A DNA stretch of 64,000 bases, taken from Mycteria americana. Taxonomy: Eukaryota; Chordata; Aves; Ciconiiformes; Ciconiidae. The translations under genes and the position numbers were made by a program. The notes beneath the pieces were generated by a model, which was not told the DNA's origin, made no database searches, and saw only the letters and a program-made list of their open reading frames with translations. The stretch spans positions 82,009,062 to 82,073,061 of the forward strand of contig NC_134367.1 of NCBI RefSeq assembly GCF_035582795.1, given 5' to 3'. Numbering within the stretch: the first letter of the stretch is position 1; each line of letters begins with the position of its first letter. Positions 35,343 through 45,895 of this stretch are shown here, piece by piece.

Positions 35343-38300
35343 GTGGGTGAGCGGGGCCGTGCCGCGGGCTACCGGCGGTGGGGAGCATGGCCGGGCGTTG
35401 CGCCGAGGCTGGCGGCACCGCGGCCTTCCCTGGGGGCCGGGGAAGGGAGGGGGCCGGGCGTTCACTCTGAAGCGGAGCGATGGCGGCCGCGCACAGCTGA
35501 CCGGGGCATATGTTCCGGCACGCAGGTGAGGAGCCCGGCGCTCGGGGCGCCGCGAAGGACAGCGAAGCGAGCGCAGGGGCGGCGGCGGAGACCCGGGGAC
35601 CGCCGCCGGCGGCGGGCAGTGCCGGCGGGGCGGCGGGCGTGCGGCGCGGGGCCCGCGACTTCTTCGGGGAGCTGCGGGCTGAGTTGGGCGCTGCCGCCGC
35701 CCCGCCGTCCCCCGCCGCGCCGCCGGCCGTGGAGGTCGTCGTGTTCCGCGGGAGGAAGAAGAAGGGGCGGCCCAGCCCCCCGGTAGCGCCCGCCGGCAGC
35801 GCCCAGGTAGGGCCAGGCCGGGCGGTGGGCGGGCGGGCGGGCGGGTGGGCTCCCGGGTGCGGCCGGTCCCCTCTGCCCCAGAGCCGCCCTCTCCGGCAGG
35901 CGTGGCTGCTGCTGGCCCCTGGCAGGGGCCTTCTGGTAACGGGGCGCGCCCGCGGGGCACGGCAGCAGTGACGGTGAGCACAGCTCGGTTCTTCAGGCAC
36001 AGATTTGGTTTTTTTAAAGCCACACCAGAGACTTTACACTGAGCAGGCGATGATCCCCACTGAGACTGGGATGCCCCTTTCTGGTGACAGTTAAAAGCCT
36101 CTGCATGTTTGGGGTTTTTTTTTCTCTCTCCCCAGTCTCTTCCCATAAATTGTGAGATACCTGCTGAAATTTCCCCCCTCCCGTGCCTAGTTTCTTCCCT
36201 CTTGCTAATACAGCTGCCTGGAAATCCAGGATCCTTCGGCGATGTGCATGCTCAGCTTGATGGCATCTAGTCCTGCTGATTCCCGACAGCGCTGCTGGCA
36301 GGGGTGGGGGCAGGACTTGAAGGCTATTTTTCCAATTTCAGAAGATGTCTGGATAAATATCCTGTATTTGAAATAGGTGCATCCCAACAAAATAAGTTGA
36401 TCTGCAGATAGGACTGCCAATATGGCAAGAAGTGAATGAAATGGAAAGCAAAGCCTCTTGGCTACTTCTCTGCCTCAGCGTTTTGTGTGCTGCTCTGTTC
36501 TTGTGCATAGGTGTGGATGTGAGGTGCCAAAGCTTCCGCCTCTTCTCTGGCATCACAGCAGCTCTTGGCTGTTCACAAACAATATCCGTCTCAGAGGACC
36601 AGTGTTGGGTGGTGGATGGGGGAAGGCATGACAGCAGTGGATCTCAGTCCTCTGGTTTGGTTTGTGGGTGCTGAATTCCCCTGTGCTACGAAAAACCATA
36701 GCAGGGTTGCTTCAACAGAGGCCCGGATTAGGCCTGGCTGGAAGCAGAGCTGCCTTCCACACCGAGCAGAAGGTCCCTTGCTCGCTGGTTGGCCTCCAGA
36801 TCTGACAGGTTCTCTGGTTGTTTTCTTTTAGTTGTGTTTATGGCCATAACATCAGAAGCCCAATTCTAAAATAAGCTCTGATGGGCCAACACATGTCTGT
36901 CTTGAATTCAGGGAGACTTACTGGTATCTGGGGTTTGACTGCTTGGAATTGGGAATTTCCAGAGACTGACCAAGCAGTTGGTTGCATCCATAAACTTTTG
37001 TGCTTTTTCCGGTATGTCTTCCTCTAAAAAGTGTCCTAGATATTTATTTTCTTGGGCTTTTTTCAACTTAAATTTGTCTGCCTGAAAAGACTGGTGTTAA
37101 ACTTGTTCGTAAAATGCTCTGAAAATAACCAAGTTTATTTGTCGTTGAAATGGACAATTTTATATAGAAGCTTTTGCAGAGTTGAGACAAATTTGGGTTT
37201 GGCTCTGGTGGATGCAGAGGGAAGCCCTCATGTAACCCTGGGACCTGAACCTGTGACTCATTGTGACTTAACGTCCTGGAGAGTGAAAAGGAAAGGCATT
37301 AAAAGCATTCAGGTTCAGTTTTAATACATGTGTAGTACTCCTGCTTCCTCAGAGGGGATAGTGGCCTTGAGAGCAAACAGGGAAAGACGAGCGGATGCTA
37401 CTCTTGAACAGACCGCAGTTTCCCTGCCCGTGCTGCCTGCCTGCATCAGCACACTTGGGAGCGGGCAGAGCATCTGCTCAGATAGGTGGTTCAGCATGTC
37501 CTCCCCAAAATCAGGAGTCAGACACAAACTGAAATAACCCTGGGAGATTTGTTACTGCTTCGAAGTGTCCCATGTGGGACACTCCGGTAGGGAGCAGACG
37601 TGGAGCTCTCCCTGGGGATTTTGCACTTCTTTTTCTTCCTAGGATACCATCTGTCCCCCCTGGAGAGTTCCCCTCCAAACTGAGAACTGCTGATGGAAGG
37701 TCTCAGTGTAAATTGCAGAGTAGAAAATACACAGTTTTCGCTGATCTCGTTTTGAGCAAGTAGTTTCTTTAAACAGCATTAAGTGGGGTCTGCTGTTTGC
37801 TGACAGTGCTTCCTTTGGAGTGTTTCTCTTGCATTAGCTAAGCTGGATATGTGCACTAATAGATGTGCATGCAGTTATGAATTAAGCTTGTTCTGCATGT
37901 TGCCAATGGCTATCGGTACATGCGCTATTATCACTGTGCTCTCCGTCTCAAACAAAATGACTTAAAGTTCATGTCCTGTCCTGCATTAGCAGTTTGGTAC
38001 GGATTTGGAAATGGAAATGTGTGACACGTAGCTCATGTGGCAGTTTTTCTCTTAGAAAATGTAATTTATACTTCAAGATATAAAAAATAATTGCAGCTTT
38101 TAATATCTTTCTGAATTATGAAACTCTTTGTAAGTGTTAGCAGATGATCCAGGCAAGAAAATGCAGGACAAAGCTGTATGCACTGTGCTATAATGGTACC
38201 CTCTAAGTTGTGCAAGCTTGTTCCAGTAAGACCCTATAATAGCTACATATTAAAAATGCCGTTGAGACTGTCTCTTTTAATAAATCCAGGCAATAAAGCT

Positions 38301-41300
38301 AGAAAAATATACTGCTGGAAAGCTATATACTCTTCCCTACAACTCATTTGACATTTCAGTGCTTTCCAAAAAACTATCACAATCAGCATTTAAACTGGTG
38401 TTACTTGGAATAGTAATTTGAAATACTTTGTTTTGTTTATAGACCAAAATAGTGGATGAAGAGAAAAATGCAAATGAACAAGAATTTAACTTCGAAAAAG
38501 TAAGTCAGCAGGAACTATCTAATCTCACTATTTTACCGTGTGTATTTATATCCTTGGGAAAGCTACAGTGGGACCAATGGGAAACGCTTCCAGAAAAGGT
38601 TATCTTTTGTAGGTGAGGATTTCCTAATAGGTAATTTTGGCTGCATGCCATGCCAAAGGAGGAGCGTGCTGGCTGTTGTCAGCTGCTCTGTGTGAAGAAA
38701 GGTGTGTTACAACTCTGTGGCCTTTCTGGTCTTTTGGTGAGAATTTGAGGAGGGTCACTGTATGTTAGCTGTGTAAAACTGTGTGAGTACCCATAATGTA
38801 TAGCATAGCTCTTTCAGGCCCATGGTGGTAATCTTGGATTTGTGATCTCGTGTGGGAGGGGAAAAAAAAGCATATTGGCATCTATTTTGGAAACAGCAGA
38901 TGACTTTTTTCCATTTGTCTTTTTGTTCTCACCTGTTCTTATATATGAGCATAAGTAGCATTGGCCTTCTTAGATACTGATTTGTTTACAGATCTGCGCA
39001 AGTTGTTTTATATGCCTGATCTCTGCTCAGGGATGTGCTGTGACCGAGTGAAGTCTCTCACTGGAGATTCTGTGTGGAGCTCTGTACTGCTGAGAACAGT
39101 GGGGATTTAACCACTGCCTTTAAAAAGTTCATAAATTCAGCACTGGTTTTGCTAGGGTATTCTTGTATAGTGTCACCTATACGTATGTGTGTAGTCACTC
39201 CACTTCACCATGTGTACATCCATGTTTCTCACTGGTTACGTGCTCTGCAGCCAAGGAACGAAGAAGCTCTGTAAACGTTGGGTGCTGTGGGTAGCAGGTT
39301 TCATTGTTCTTTGTGCAGCACAGCATGTCTCATTTCTATACGGAGGAGATCTGTTCCATGTGTTGTTTTCTGTGAAATGAGGAGAATCAAAAATTGTCCC
39401 CTGGCAGTCCTCACTGTCCAGAGATAGGATGGACAGTGGTTAACTGTTCTGCAGTATAGCTCCAAACTCAGTTAGTTTTGTTTTGTAGCACCCTGATTTC
39501 AGGTATTAGCCAGGGGTTCTTTGGGAGTATGACTTTGTTGGGGTCTGTTAAATGTTATTTACAACAGGTTGGACAAATTACAAAATTCTGGCAATTTTCT
39601 GTAATGTTCTAGGCTCGTCTGGAAGTGCACAAGTTTGGAATCACTGGCTACAAGAAGCAGGAACAACGCATATGGGAACAAGAACGTGCTATCATGCTGG
39701 GAGCCAAGGTAATTGTCACTTGGTTTGTGCTGGGCGGTCCCCAGCTGTTACAGTGCAGGAAAGTGGTAAAAAACACTGGGGGGGTTTGGCAGTACTTTTT
39801 TAAAACACAAGATCCCCTGCCCTGACCCTTCTCCCATTTCATCCTTACTTTTACATTTTCTATTCTGTCTTCTCTATTTTCTGTAGATGTTTGGAAAATT
39901 AGTGTGGTTGTGTTACCAGAGATGTTGTGTTGTGTAGATGAAATACAACTGGAAAACAGTCGTGGAAAACAACATTTACGAATTTTTAATCACACCATTC
40001 AAAACTAAATTGTTGGAGGGAGGGGCTTGCTTTTTAAAGCTTCACTCTCCCAGTGAGTTAAAGATGGAGAAAACTTTTCAGTTTTATCTATCATCGGTAG
40101 TGTAAAAGAAAAAAAATAATTTTGTAGGTCTTTTTTTGGGAGGTGGGGAGGGGTATGGGTTTTCTTTCTAGCTCAATGTGTTCACTGAGTGTGTTCCTTG
40201 TAGGACTGATATGAAGCATAAACATCCCTCTCTACTCTCTCCACCAAGAAAGATATGGTCTCTGTCCCTTAAGTCCTTTCCTCTCATCCAAAAGGAAATA
40301 AACCATTTCTAATGTTTCCCCACCACCACCTGAAAAATACTGTCCATGCAAGTGTGTGAATATTTTTTGAACCCATTTGAAAATTTCATCAGTGGTATCC
40401 CTCCCAATCTTTATTGCAGCCCCCCAAAAAGGAACATGTGAACTACAAGACTTACCAAGAGAAAACGAAAGAGAAAAAAACAGCAAAGGATGATGATAAG
40501 GGAAAGGTTTGTGTGAAATTTTTTCTATATAAAAACAGCATGTAAGAGCAAGCCCAAGAGCCTGACAGATAATGCCTCAGGCGCAGGAGGAGTGCCCGAG
40601 CTTGACACCTGCTGCTCTCCATGGAGTGGGTTCCTGGCTCCAGCAGGACTAATCTCATCAGTAAAAGCTGGTTGTGTGCAGTATGAAGGGCACAGAGTTA
40701 GGCTTGTGTTGTGGTGCCTCACTGCCTCATCCTTTGAGGCTGATAGACTGATGACACAAAATCAGCAAGGTTTGGGTTTTTTTTCCTTGCCTCTTAAGGG
40801 AAAAAAAATGGCCTTCAATTAAAGTTTGTTGCATGTTGTCTAACCACAGAGAGCCAGATCTTCAGCTGGTTTTTTATCAGCACAATTCCATCTAGGATCT
40901 CGCTCATTATTTAAAGCGAGGGTGAGGTTTCTGTCGCATCCGTCCTCTAACATGGCCCATCTGGCTCCGAGCCTACTCCCTGCCTCCCCATGGAGTCTTC
41001 TCATGTAGGTGGGAGCAGGCTGTGGGGCGGGTAATTGCTCTATCAGCCTGTTTCCTGCCACCCTCTTTCCCAGGAGACCTACTTCTCCTCCTCTGTCATG
41101 TGGCTCAAAGTACATCCAGTACATGACCAGACACAGTTGAACCCTGTTATTTGACAGGTACACTCAGTCAGGCGACTAGGCACACCTGCCTGGTAGCAAG
41201 TCTGTCTTTTGACTCAAGGTTCTATCACATGCCCAAAAAGCAAGCCTCTCTCCTCTTGTGGCTGGATTTGTGCCTCCTCACATGGCAGGGGCAGCATGTT

Positions 41301-42383
41301 GGTCATGAGAGGGCTGTACTTTCCGTAAGGTGACAGGAAGGGCTCTGGGCACTCCTAGCAGTGCCTCCGTAACACGTTGCATCACTTGGCCTGTCAAAAG
41401 GTCTCCCACCCTGCTTTAAATGCCTGCTGCTCCATGAAGGACATGCTACCACGTGTTTTGTGTGCAGATGGTTGTTTAGCCAAGATGCTCTGTTCCTTTT
41501 CTATTAAAATATGTATCTTTAAAAACAGGAACATAAAGGTGATTCTCTTAAGAAGAAGAAGAAAGAACAGAAGGAGAGGTGAGCCCTTTTTAACGTGGTT
41601 AAAATTAACTTGCTTTTGTATAGCCTCCCCACTGTATTTCCCCTATGTAACTATGCACAGTCTTACACCAGAAGTCATACACCAGATCGCAGTGAAAGGA
41701 ACTTCTCTAAATGCAGAAGAACTTGGTCACAAAATGGTGACATTGCTCCGTGTCTAACAGTTTCAGAGGCTTTAGTTACACAGCTTAACTGAACACGTCA
41801 GTTCTGCCCTGACATGACTAAGACTGCAGCTGGAGGTGAGATGGATGGAAATCCCTGTGTGCGGACCCAGGATATGCCACTTACTCAGAGCATTTGCCCT
41901 GAGAAATAATTTCTGCAAAACACAAGCTACAGTTATACAGAGACTTGAAAGGTGAAGTGGCATTCTTAGTCATGGTGTAGCAGGTTCACTGAAATGTACT
42001 CTTTATCTTCTTTCTCCATCCAAAAGTCTGTGTGTTTCTAGACTTTTTAAAATGTAAATCATTCTGTAATGTGCTGCAAGTTTTGAATGGCTATGCAGGT
42101 AATAAATATTTTGGGGTCATTTCCTGCTATGATTTGATATTCCATAATACCAAACACTGATTGCATAAATAGGTGACGTTTTTCACCATATTAAGCATTT
42201 TCATGAATTTCTGATGTTTCTCTTAATTCTTTTTTTCCCTCTTCCTATTTCAGGAAGGCCAAAAGGAAGAAATCGGTGCCTAGCATTTGGCCTGCAGGAC
42301 AAGTTGGAAAATTCAGAGATGGGACCTTGATTCTGCAAAGCTATGACATAAAGAAAATTAAATCATCTAAAGTTATCAAATGA
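35282..42383 (+). CDS. FSAF1: 40S small-subunit processome assembly factor 1 (C1orf131 homologue)
   Basis: The human homologue C1orf131 (FSAF1, related to yeast Faf1) is a nucleolar structural component of the SSU processome in 18S rRNA maturation. Seven exons (35282-35342, 35526-35806, 38443-38499, 39613-39708, 40420-40506, 41529-41578, 42254-42383) join in frame into 253 residues. Residues 1-21 end LGALYDLG. Residues 21-114 are GC-rich, Ala/Pro/Gly-biased and weakly conserved, holding [11 protein letters not shown] and [13 protein letters not shown]. From about 134 to the end lies the conserved core: [40 protein letters not shown], Lys-rich runs, then [19 protein letters not shown]. The Lys/Arg runs fit nucleolar targeting and RNA contact. 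All introns are GT-AG. It is divergent from GNPAT and convergent with TRIM67, as in human. Confidence 0.94.
35460..35477 (+). repeat. 18-bp symmetric promoter motif, C1orf131 side
   Basis: GTTCACTCTGAAGCGGAG, the exact inverted copy of 34870-34887, about 117 bases inside C1orf131 intron 1. Both genes therefore carry the same sense motif early in their first introns. Confidence 0.9.
35526..35806 (+). CDS. FSAF1: FSAF1 coding exon 2
   Basis: Acceptor GCACGCAG ends at 35525 and the donor GTAGGG starts at 35807. It is very GC-rich, encoding a low-complexity Ala/Gly/Pro region with [11 protein letters not shown] and RKKKGRP. Confidence 0.82.
35807..38442 (+). other. FSAF1 intron 2
   Basis: A 2.6 kb intron, GC-rich near its donor (a (GGGC)n-like patch at about 35820-35845) and ordinary after 36.0 kb. 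No exon or clear repeat is seen. Confidence 0.7.
38443..38499 (+). CDS. FSAF1: FSAF1 coding exon 3
   Basis: Acceptor GTTTATAG and donor GTAAGT; 19 codons in phase 0 encoding [19 protein letters not shown]. Confidence 0.93.
39613..39708 (+). CDS. FSAF1: FSAF1 coding exon 4
   Basis: Acceptor TGTTCTAG and donor GTAATT; 32 codons encoding [20 protein letters not shown] through AIMLGAK, the most conserved part. Confidence 0.95.
40420..40506 (+). CDS. FSAF1: FSAF1 coding exon 5
   Basis: Acceptor TTATTGCAG and donor GTTTGT; 29 codons encoding [20 protein letters not shown] and TAKDDDKGK. Confidence 0.95.
40850..40895. repeat. Possible old palindromic DNA-element remnant
   Basis: agccagatcttcagctgg and the following ttatcagcacaattccatct recall an ancient amniote MITE-like repeat with a GATCCTCAGCTGG-type end. 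It is short and diverged; judged from memory. Confidence 0.3.
41529..41578 (+). CDS. FSAF1: FSAF1 coding exon 6
   Basis: Acceptor TAAAAACAG and donor GTGAGC; encodes [16 protein letters not shown] and two bases of an arginine. Confidence 0.94.
42254..42383 (+). CDS. FSAF1: FSAF1 coding exon 7 (last)
   Basis: Acceptor CTATTTCAG; encodes [42 protein letters not shown] and the stop TGA at 42381-42383. Confidence 0.95.
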
Positions 42384-42565
42384 ACTTATGATACAGAGTG
42401 AAGTGGACAATACGCGTAAGATAGAATTCACGTTGCTACTAACACAGACTTCCGGAGCCTCTCGCATTCCCACCATATCCTAATTTTTTTTACCTTATCT
42501 GTTGTTGCAGGATTTTCTATATTCCCTTCTGCCTTGGGAAGAATGTGAGAATTTACCATTTTATA

Positions 42566-42571
42566 AATAAA
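42566..42571 (+). terminator. FSAF1: FSAF1 poly(A) signal
   Basis: AATAAA 183 bases after the stop codon, followed by a T-rich stretch (ttttatt) as expected of a downstream element. Confidence 0.75.
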
Positions 42572-42594
42572 AATAAGCCTTTTTATTAAGAATG

Positions 42595-45500
42595 TTACAC
42601 AGGCTATTTTTATTAGTCAATGCATGCTAAAGAAAGCATTTCACTTTCTAGAATGAGCTTATTTGCTATAAGTAACATAATTAATGGATTAAAATATATA
42701 GCTCTTAGCTTTCATCTGGAAGGAATATGGAAAAAGCAATACCTTACTTGGTCTGAACCCGAAGTAGGTATTCTCAGTCATTTATCGGGCATACATCTGT
42801 GTCTGTATCTTTATGAATTGTTAGTGGATAGTGGAACTGCACAACAGTCTTCCTGTCCACCAAAACCTCTTAAGGTTTCAAAATCACCTGCTTTGGAATG
42901 AAAATGAGATTTTCTGAAGTTTTGTCCCAGGTAAGAGTTACAGGCTCAACTTGTATAGCTCTGCAGAGACCTCCAAGTAAGCACTGTTTCAAATGGTGAT
43001 TTGGTGGCTTGGTTGGTTTCTTTTTAAAAACAAAACCATGTAAGACTGAGCCAAATGAAGTATAGACACTCAGTAGCTACTGGTTGTTCGTGGTTAACTG
43101 GTATTTGTTTTGATCAGTGTTCCCATGCCTCATAAGGCTTTTCTATGAAATCTTTGTCAAAACTGAAGTTCTAGTGCTATTTGGATTTCATCAATTTGGT
43201 GTTTCTGAAAGAACGGTTTTGTCCTTTGTGGCTAAACATTTTTTTGTTTTTACGTTTGTGTTTCCAATAGAAATGGCAATGGTTAGTAACATTCCAAAAT
43301 GTCCTCTCCGTTCTACCTCAAGCTAAAGAAATGTGAATATTTTAGGGGGAGGCAAAAATAAGGTTAACTGTTAAATGACAGAGGAGAAAGTTCATGCTGT
43401 GTTGTTTATATGTAAGGTTATCTGGAACTTGTTTGAACAGTTCTGGCAGTGAAGCAGGTGATACAAGAAGGAGGACAGCCCTTACTGGAGAAACTTTTAG
43501 GTGTATTGGTGAAATTCAGCATATGCCTGCGGGCTGGGGAAGCGAAGCACGCTTCCTGGCTGCCACCTGGGACCCTGAGTAAGGTGATCTCTAACCCTGA
43601 GCGAGCAGCGAGGTCTCCGTCAGCTTGCAGCTAGCAATGAGAACAGCAGTATAGTCCTCTCCCCAAACAGCAGCATCAGAGGCTGCCCCCTTCACAGGAT
43701 AGGAAAGTATTCTGGGCTGGGGAGAGCCACACTTTCTGGCGCGCTCCTTCCCCCACACCTTCCACCTTACTTTCAGATCCTGGAGAAGTGCCCTGCCAGC
43801 ACAGAAAGAACTGAGAGGAGGGAGAGGGCCCAGAGGGAATTAGAGCTGGATAAAAAGTGGAAGGGAGTGTTTCTGGAGCCATGTGGGAAGAGGAGAGGTG
43901 TGCAGAGTTGGGTTGCTAAATACTGTTGCCACATTTCATAATTGCGTCATTCGATTTCTTCTTACTCAGCATTGGTTGCAGATTCAAATGGGAATTAACA
44001 ATCCTATCTGGTTACAGACTTGGAGAAATGTCCAATCACAGTTGTGTGTGAAGGTGGAATCACTAAGCAGAATTGAGTACGGAGCATCAAGACTCGTTGA
44101 GGCAACAGATGGACTTTGGATGTTGTGGGATAACCTGTATTTTTTAATTCCTTTTTAATCCTTGAGCTCAGTCTTTCACTGCTCACGTCCAGGTAAAGTT
44201 TTGTTCAACTGGCTTTGGGTATAATGTGTTGTGGGAGTTTGTCCTCAATCTGCTTTGGTAATTTGAAGGGTTTACTTTCCACCTCCACAACTCCCAAAAG
44301 CTATTTAGGAGTGAAACTTGGTCAGAATGGAGTGTCTAATTTTTGCAGTCCTGGTCTCAAGCTCGGTTAAAGAAGAGTTGAAAAAAAATTCGGTTCTTAA
44401 AATAAAAAGTTAAAACTGAAATGCCAAGCTGACAGTGGAACATGAAAGCTTGGGGAAAAAAACAAAAATAAAAGCTTATTAAAAATGTTGCATTTTCTCA
44501 CACATTTAACATTGGTGTGTATGCGTTATGGAAGGTTTCCATTATATGGTGATAGGTTGCTTTTTTTATATGAAATCCCCAAGGTGATTTGAGCTGGCCA
44601 TGCTACATCCTTATAGGATGCTGTTCTCGGGTAAACATGGTACCTTCAGTTCTGTTTTGTTACTAGATGCATTAACAAAAATGGCAACGACCGACATTTG
44701 GCAAACAAAACTGTTGGGAACCTGTTACGCACCTAGTGTTTCTCCAGACCGGCATGTGTTATTAATTAACAGAGTATGTAAGTGTATGTTCAGGCAGCAA
44801 GCTGTGTTGCTTTTGGAGCATGTACTGATACACAAAAGCCAGTGTTGACTGAATAACTGATCAATTATGGGCAAGGGAGAGCAGGGACCATCTTATTTTG
44901 CCCTCTACCTGCAGTTGAACAGAGGAATGAGGGATAAAGGAAGAATGCAAGGATTTCTCCTTATCTGCTCTCTTTCGCATGCCTTTTCCTGTGACAGCTT
45001 CATTCCCGTTTCCCCATATGCTCAAACCATTGTGATTATCCTTCCTCCCAGTCAAACCCTTTGCCATGAAGGAGTTGACACCAAGTTGTTGTCTCTTGCA
45101 GGGAAAAAAAAAAAGGCCATGATGGATGGTGTCTCCACACTCTTGTCTGTACTTACTCCTGATTGTTTTGGCCGGGTTTCTGTTTCTTACCCTGGTGCTG
45201 CTGTTACTGTGTCGGCATGCTTTATTCTGCTTTATTAACAGACGTTTATAAGGTCGCATAGCTTCGATGAATGCCTTTTTGCAGGGGCTGAGTGTGCTGC
45301 CTCTGTAGCATTGCTCAGTCCCTCACAAGGCACCTGCTTGATAGAGGTGTGCAGCTCCAAGATGATACATCATTTTAAACCATCTGACAAAGTTTTGTCT
45401 TTCCTGCCCTGACAAGCTTTCTGCCCAGTCTGACTTTTACACTTACCCAAAGGCCTTTCCAGTCGATCCTACTGGTCTCACAGTTATTTCCAGGCTCTGC

Positions 45501-45885
45501 TTAGTCCAGTGTCAGAAATTTCTGGAGACTGGGAAATCACCCACAGTGTCTAAGATGGCTTGGAGCTAAATAACACATCCCCAGGTACTCTACAACCAAC
45601 ATGAGCCAGAGCTAAGGGAGTGGTGCTGAGAAAGAGAGGTGTTTCGTGCCACTGAACCCAGGGTATGTCTGAAGTTGAGGCACAGAGGGTTGCTCTGAGG
45701 GAGGACTCTTGGCTTTCTCCAGCTACTGGATTATTCTTGACTGTGGTAACAAAGCAGGTATCAACAGTTAAGAGTTAGGCGTGCATCCTTGCGTGAGTGC
45801 CTTATCTACATTATGACATTATATTTTTATAATAATTTGCAATAATAAATAGGGTACTGATGCTGAATTTGTTGGCAATGTTTTA
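42595..45885. other. Convergent intergenic gap between FSAF1 and TRIM67
   Basis: About 3.3 kb between the two facing 3' ends. No coding sequence, RNA gene or clear repeat was recognised; a few frames of 60 to 130 codons occur by chance. Confidence 0.55.
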
Positions 45886-45889
45886 AGAA

Positions 45890-45895
45890 TTTATT
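45890..45895 (-). terminator. TRIM67: Possible distal TRIM67 poly(A) signal
   Basis: TTTATT on the plus strand (AATAAA on the minus strand), at the far edge of a long AT-rich stretch after the TRIM67 stop. Closer TTTATT sites also exist, so this is only the likely outer limit. Confidence 0.4.

Larger units (their letters stand above)
34340..35960. promoter_or_regulatory. CpG island with shared GNPAT / C1orf131 bidirectional promoter
   Basis: About 1.6 kb of dense CpG contains the first exons of both genes. The two start codons (35036 minus, 35282 plus) are 245 bases apart and point away from each other; the same divergent pair exists in human. No TATA box is seen between them. A YY1-type CGCCATCTTGG lies at 35214-35224. 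Confidence 0.85.
38500..42253 (+). other. FSAF1 introns 3-6
   Basis: Introns 38500-39612, 39709-40419, 40507-41528 and 41579-42253. A possible old palindromic repeat remnant lies at 40850-40895. Nothing else is recognised. Confidence 0.65.

Noticed and set aside
34563-35786. A 407-codon plus-strand open frame across the GNPAT/FSAF1 promoter
   Set aside because: It is Arg/Pro/Gly/Ala-biased throughout, a typical GC-rich chance frame, and it conflicts with the well-supported exons of both genes.
40840-41163. A 107-codon minus-strand frame in FSAF1 intron 5
   Set aside because: No recognisable domain and no splice context; it begins in what looks like an old repeat remnant.
44861-45259. Overlapping 120- to 130-codon frames on both strands between FSAF1 and TRIM67
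   Set aside because: Both strands are open over the same bases, composition is ordinary, and no family similarity was seen.
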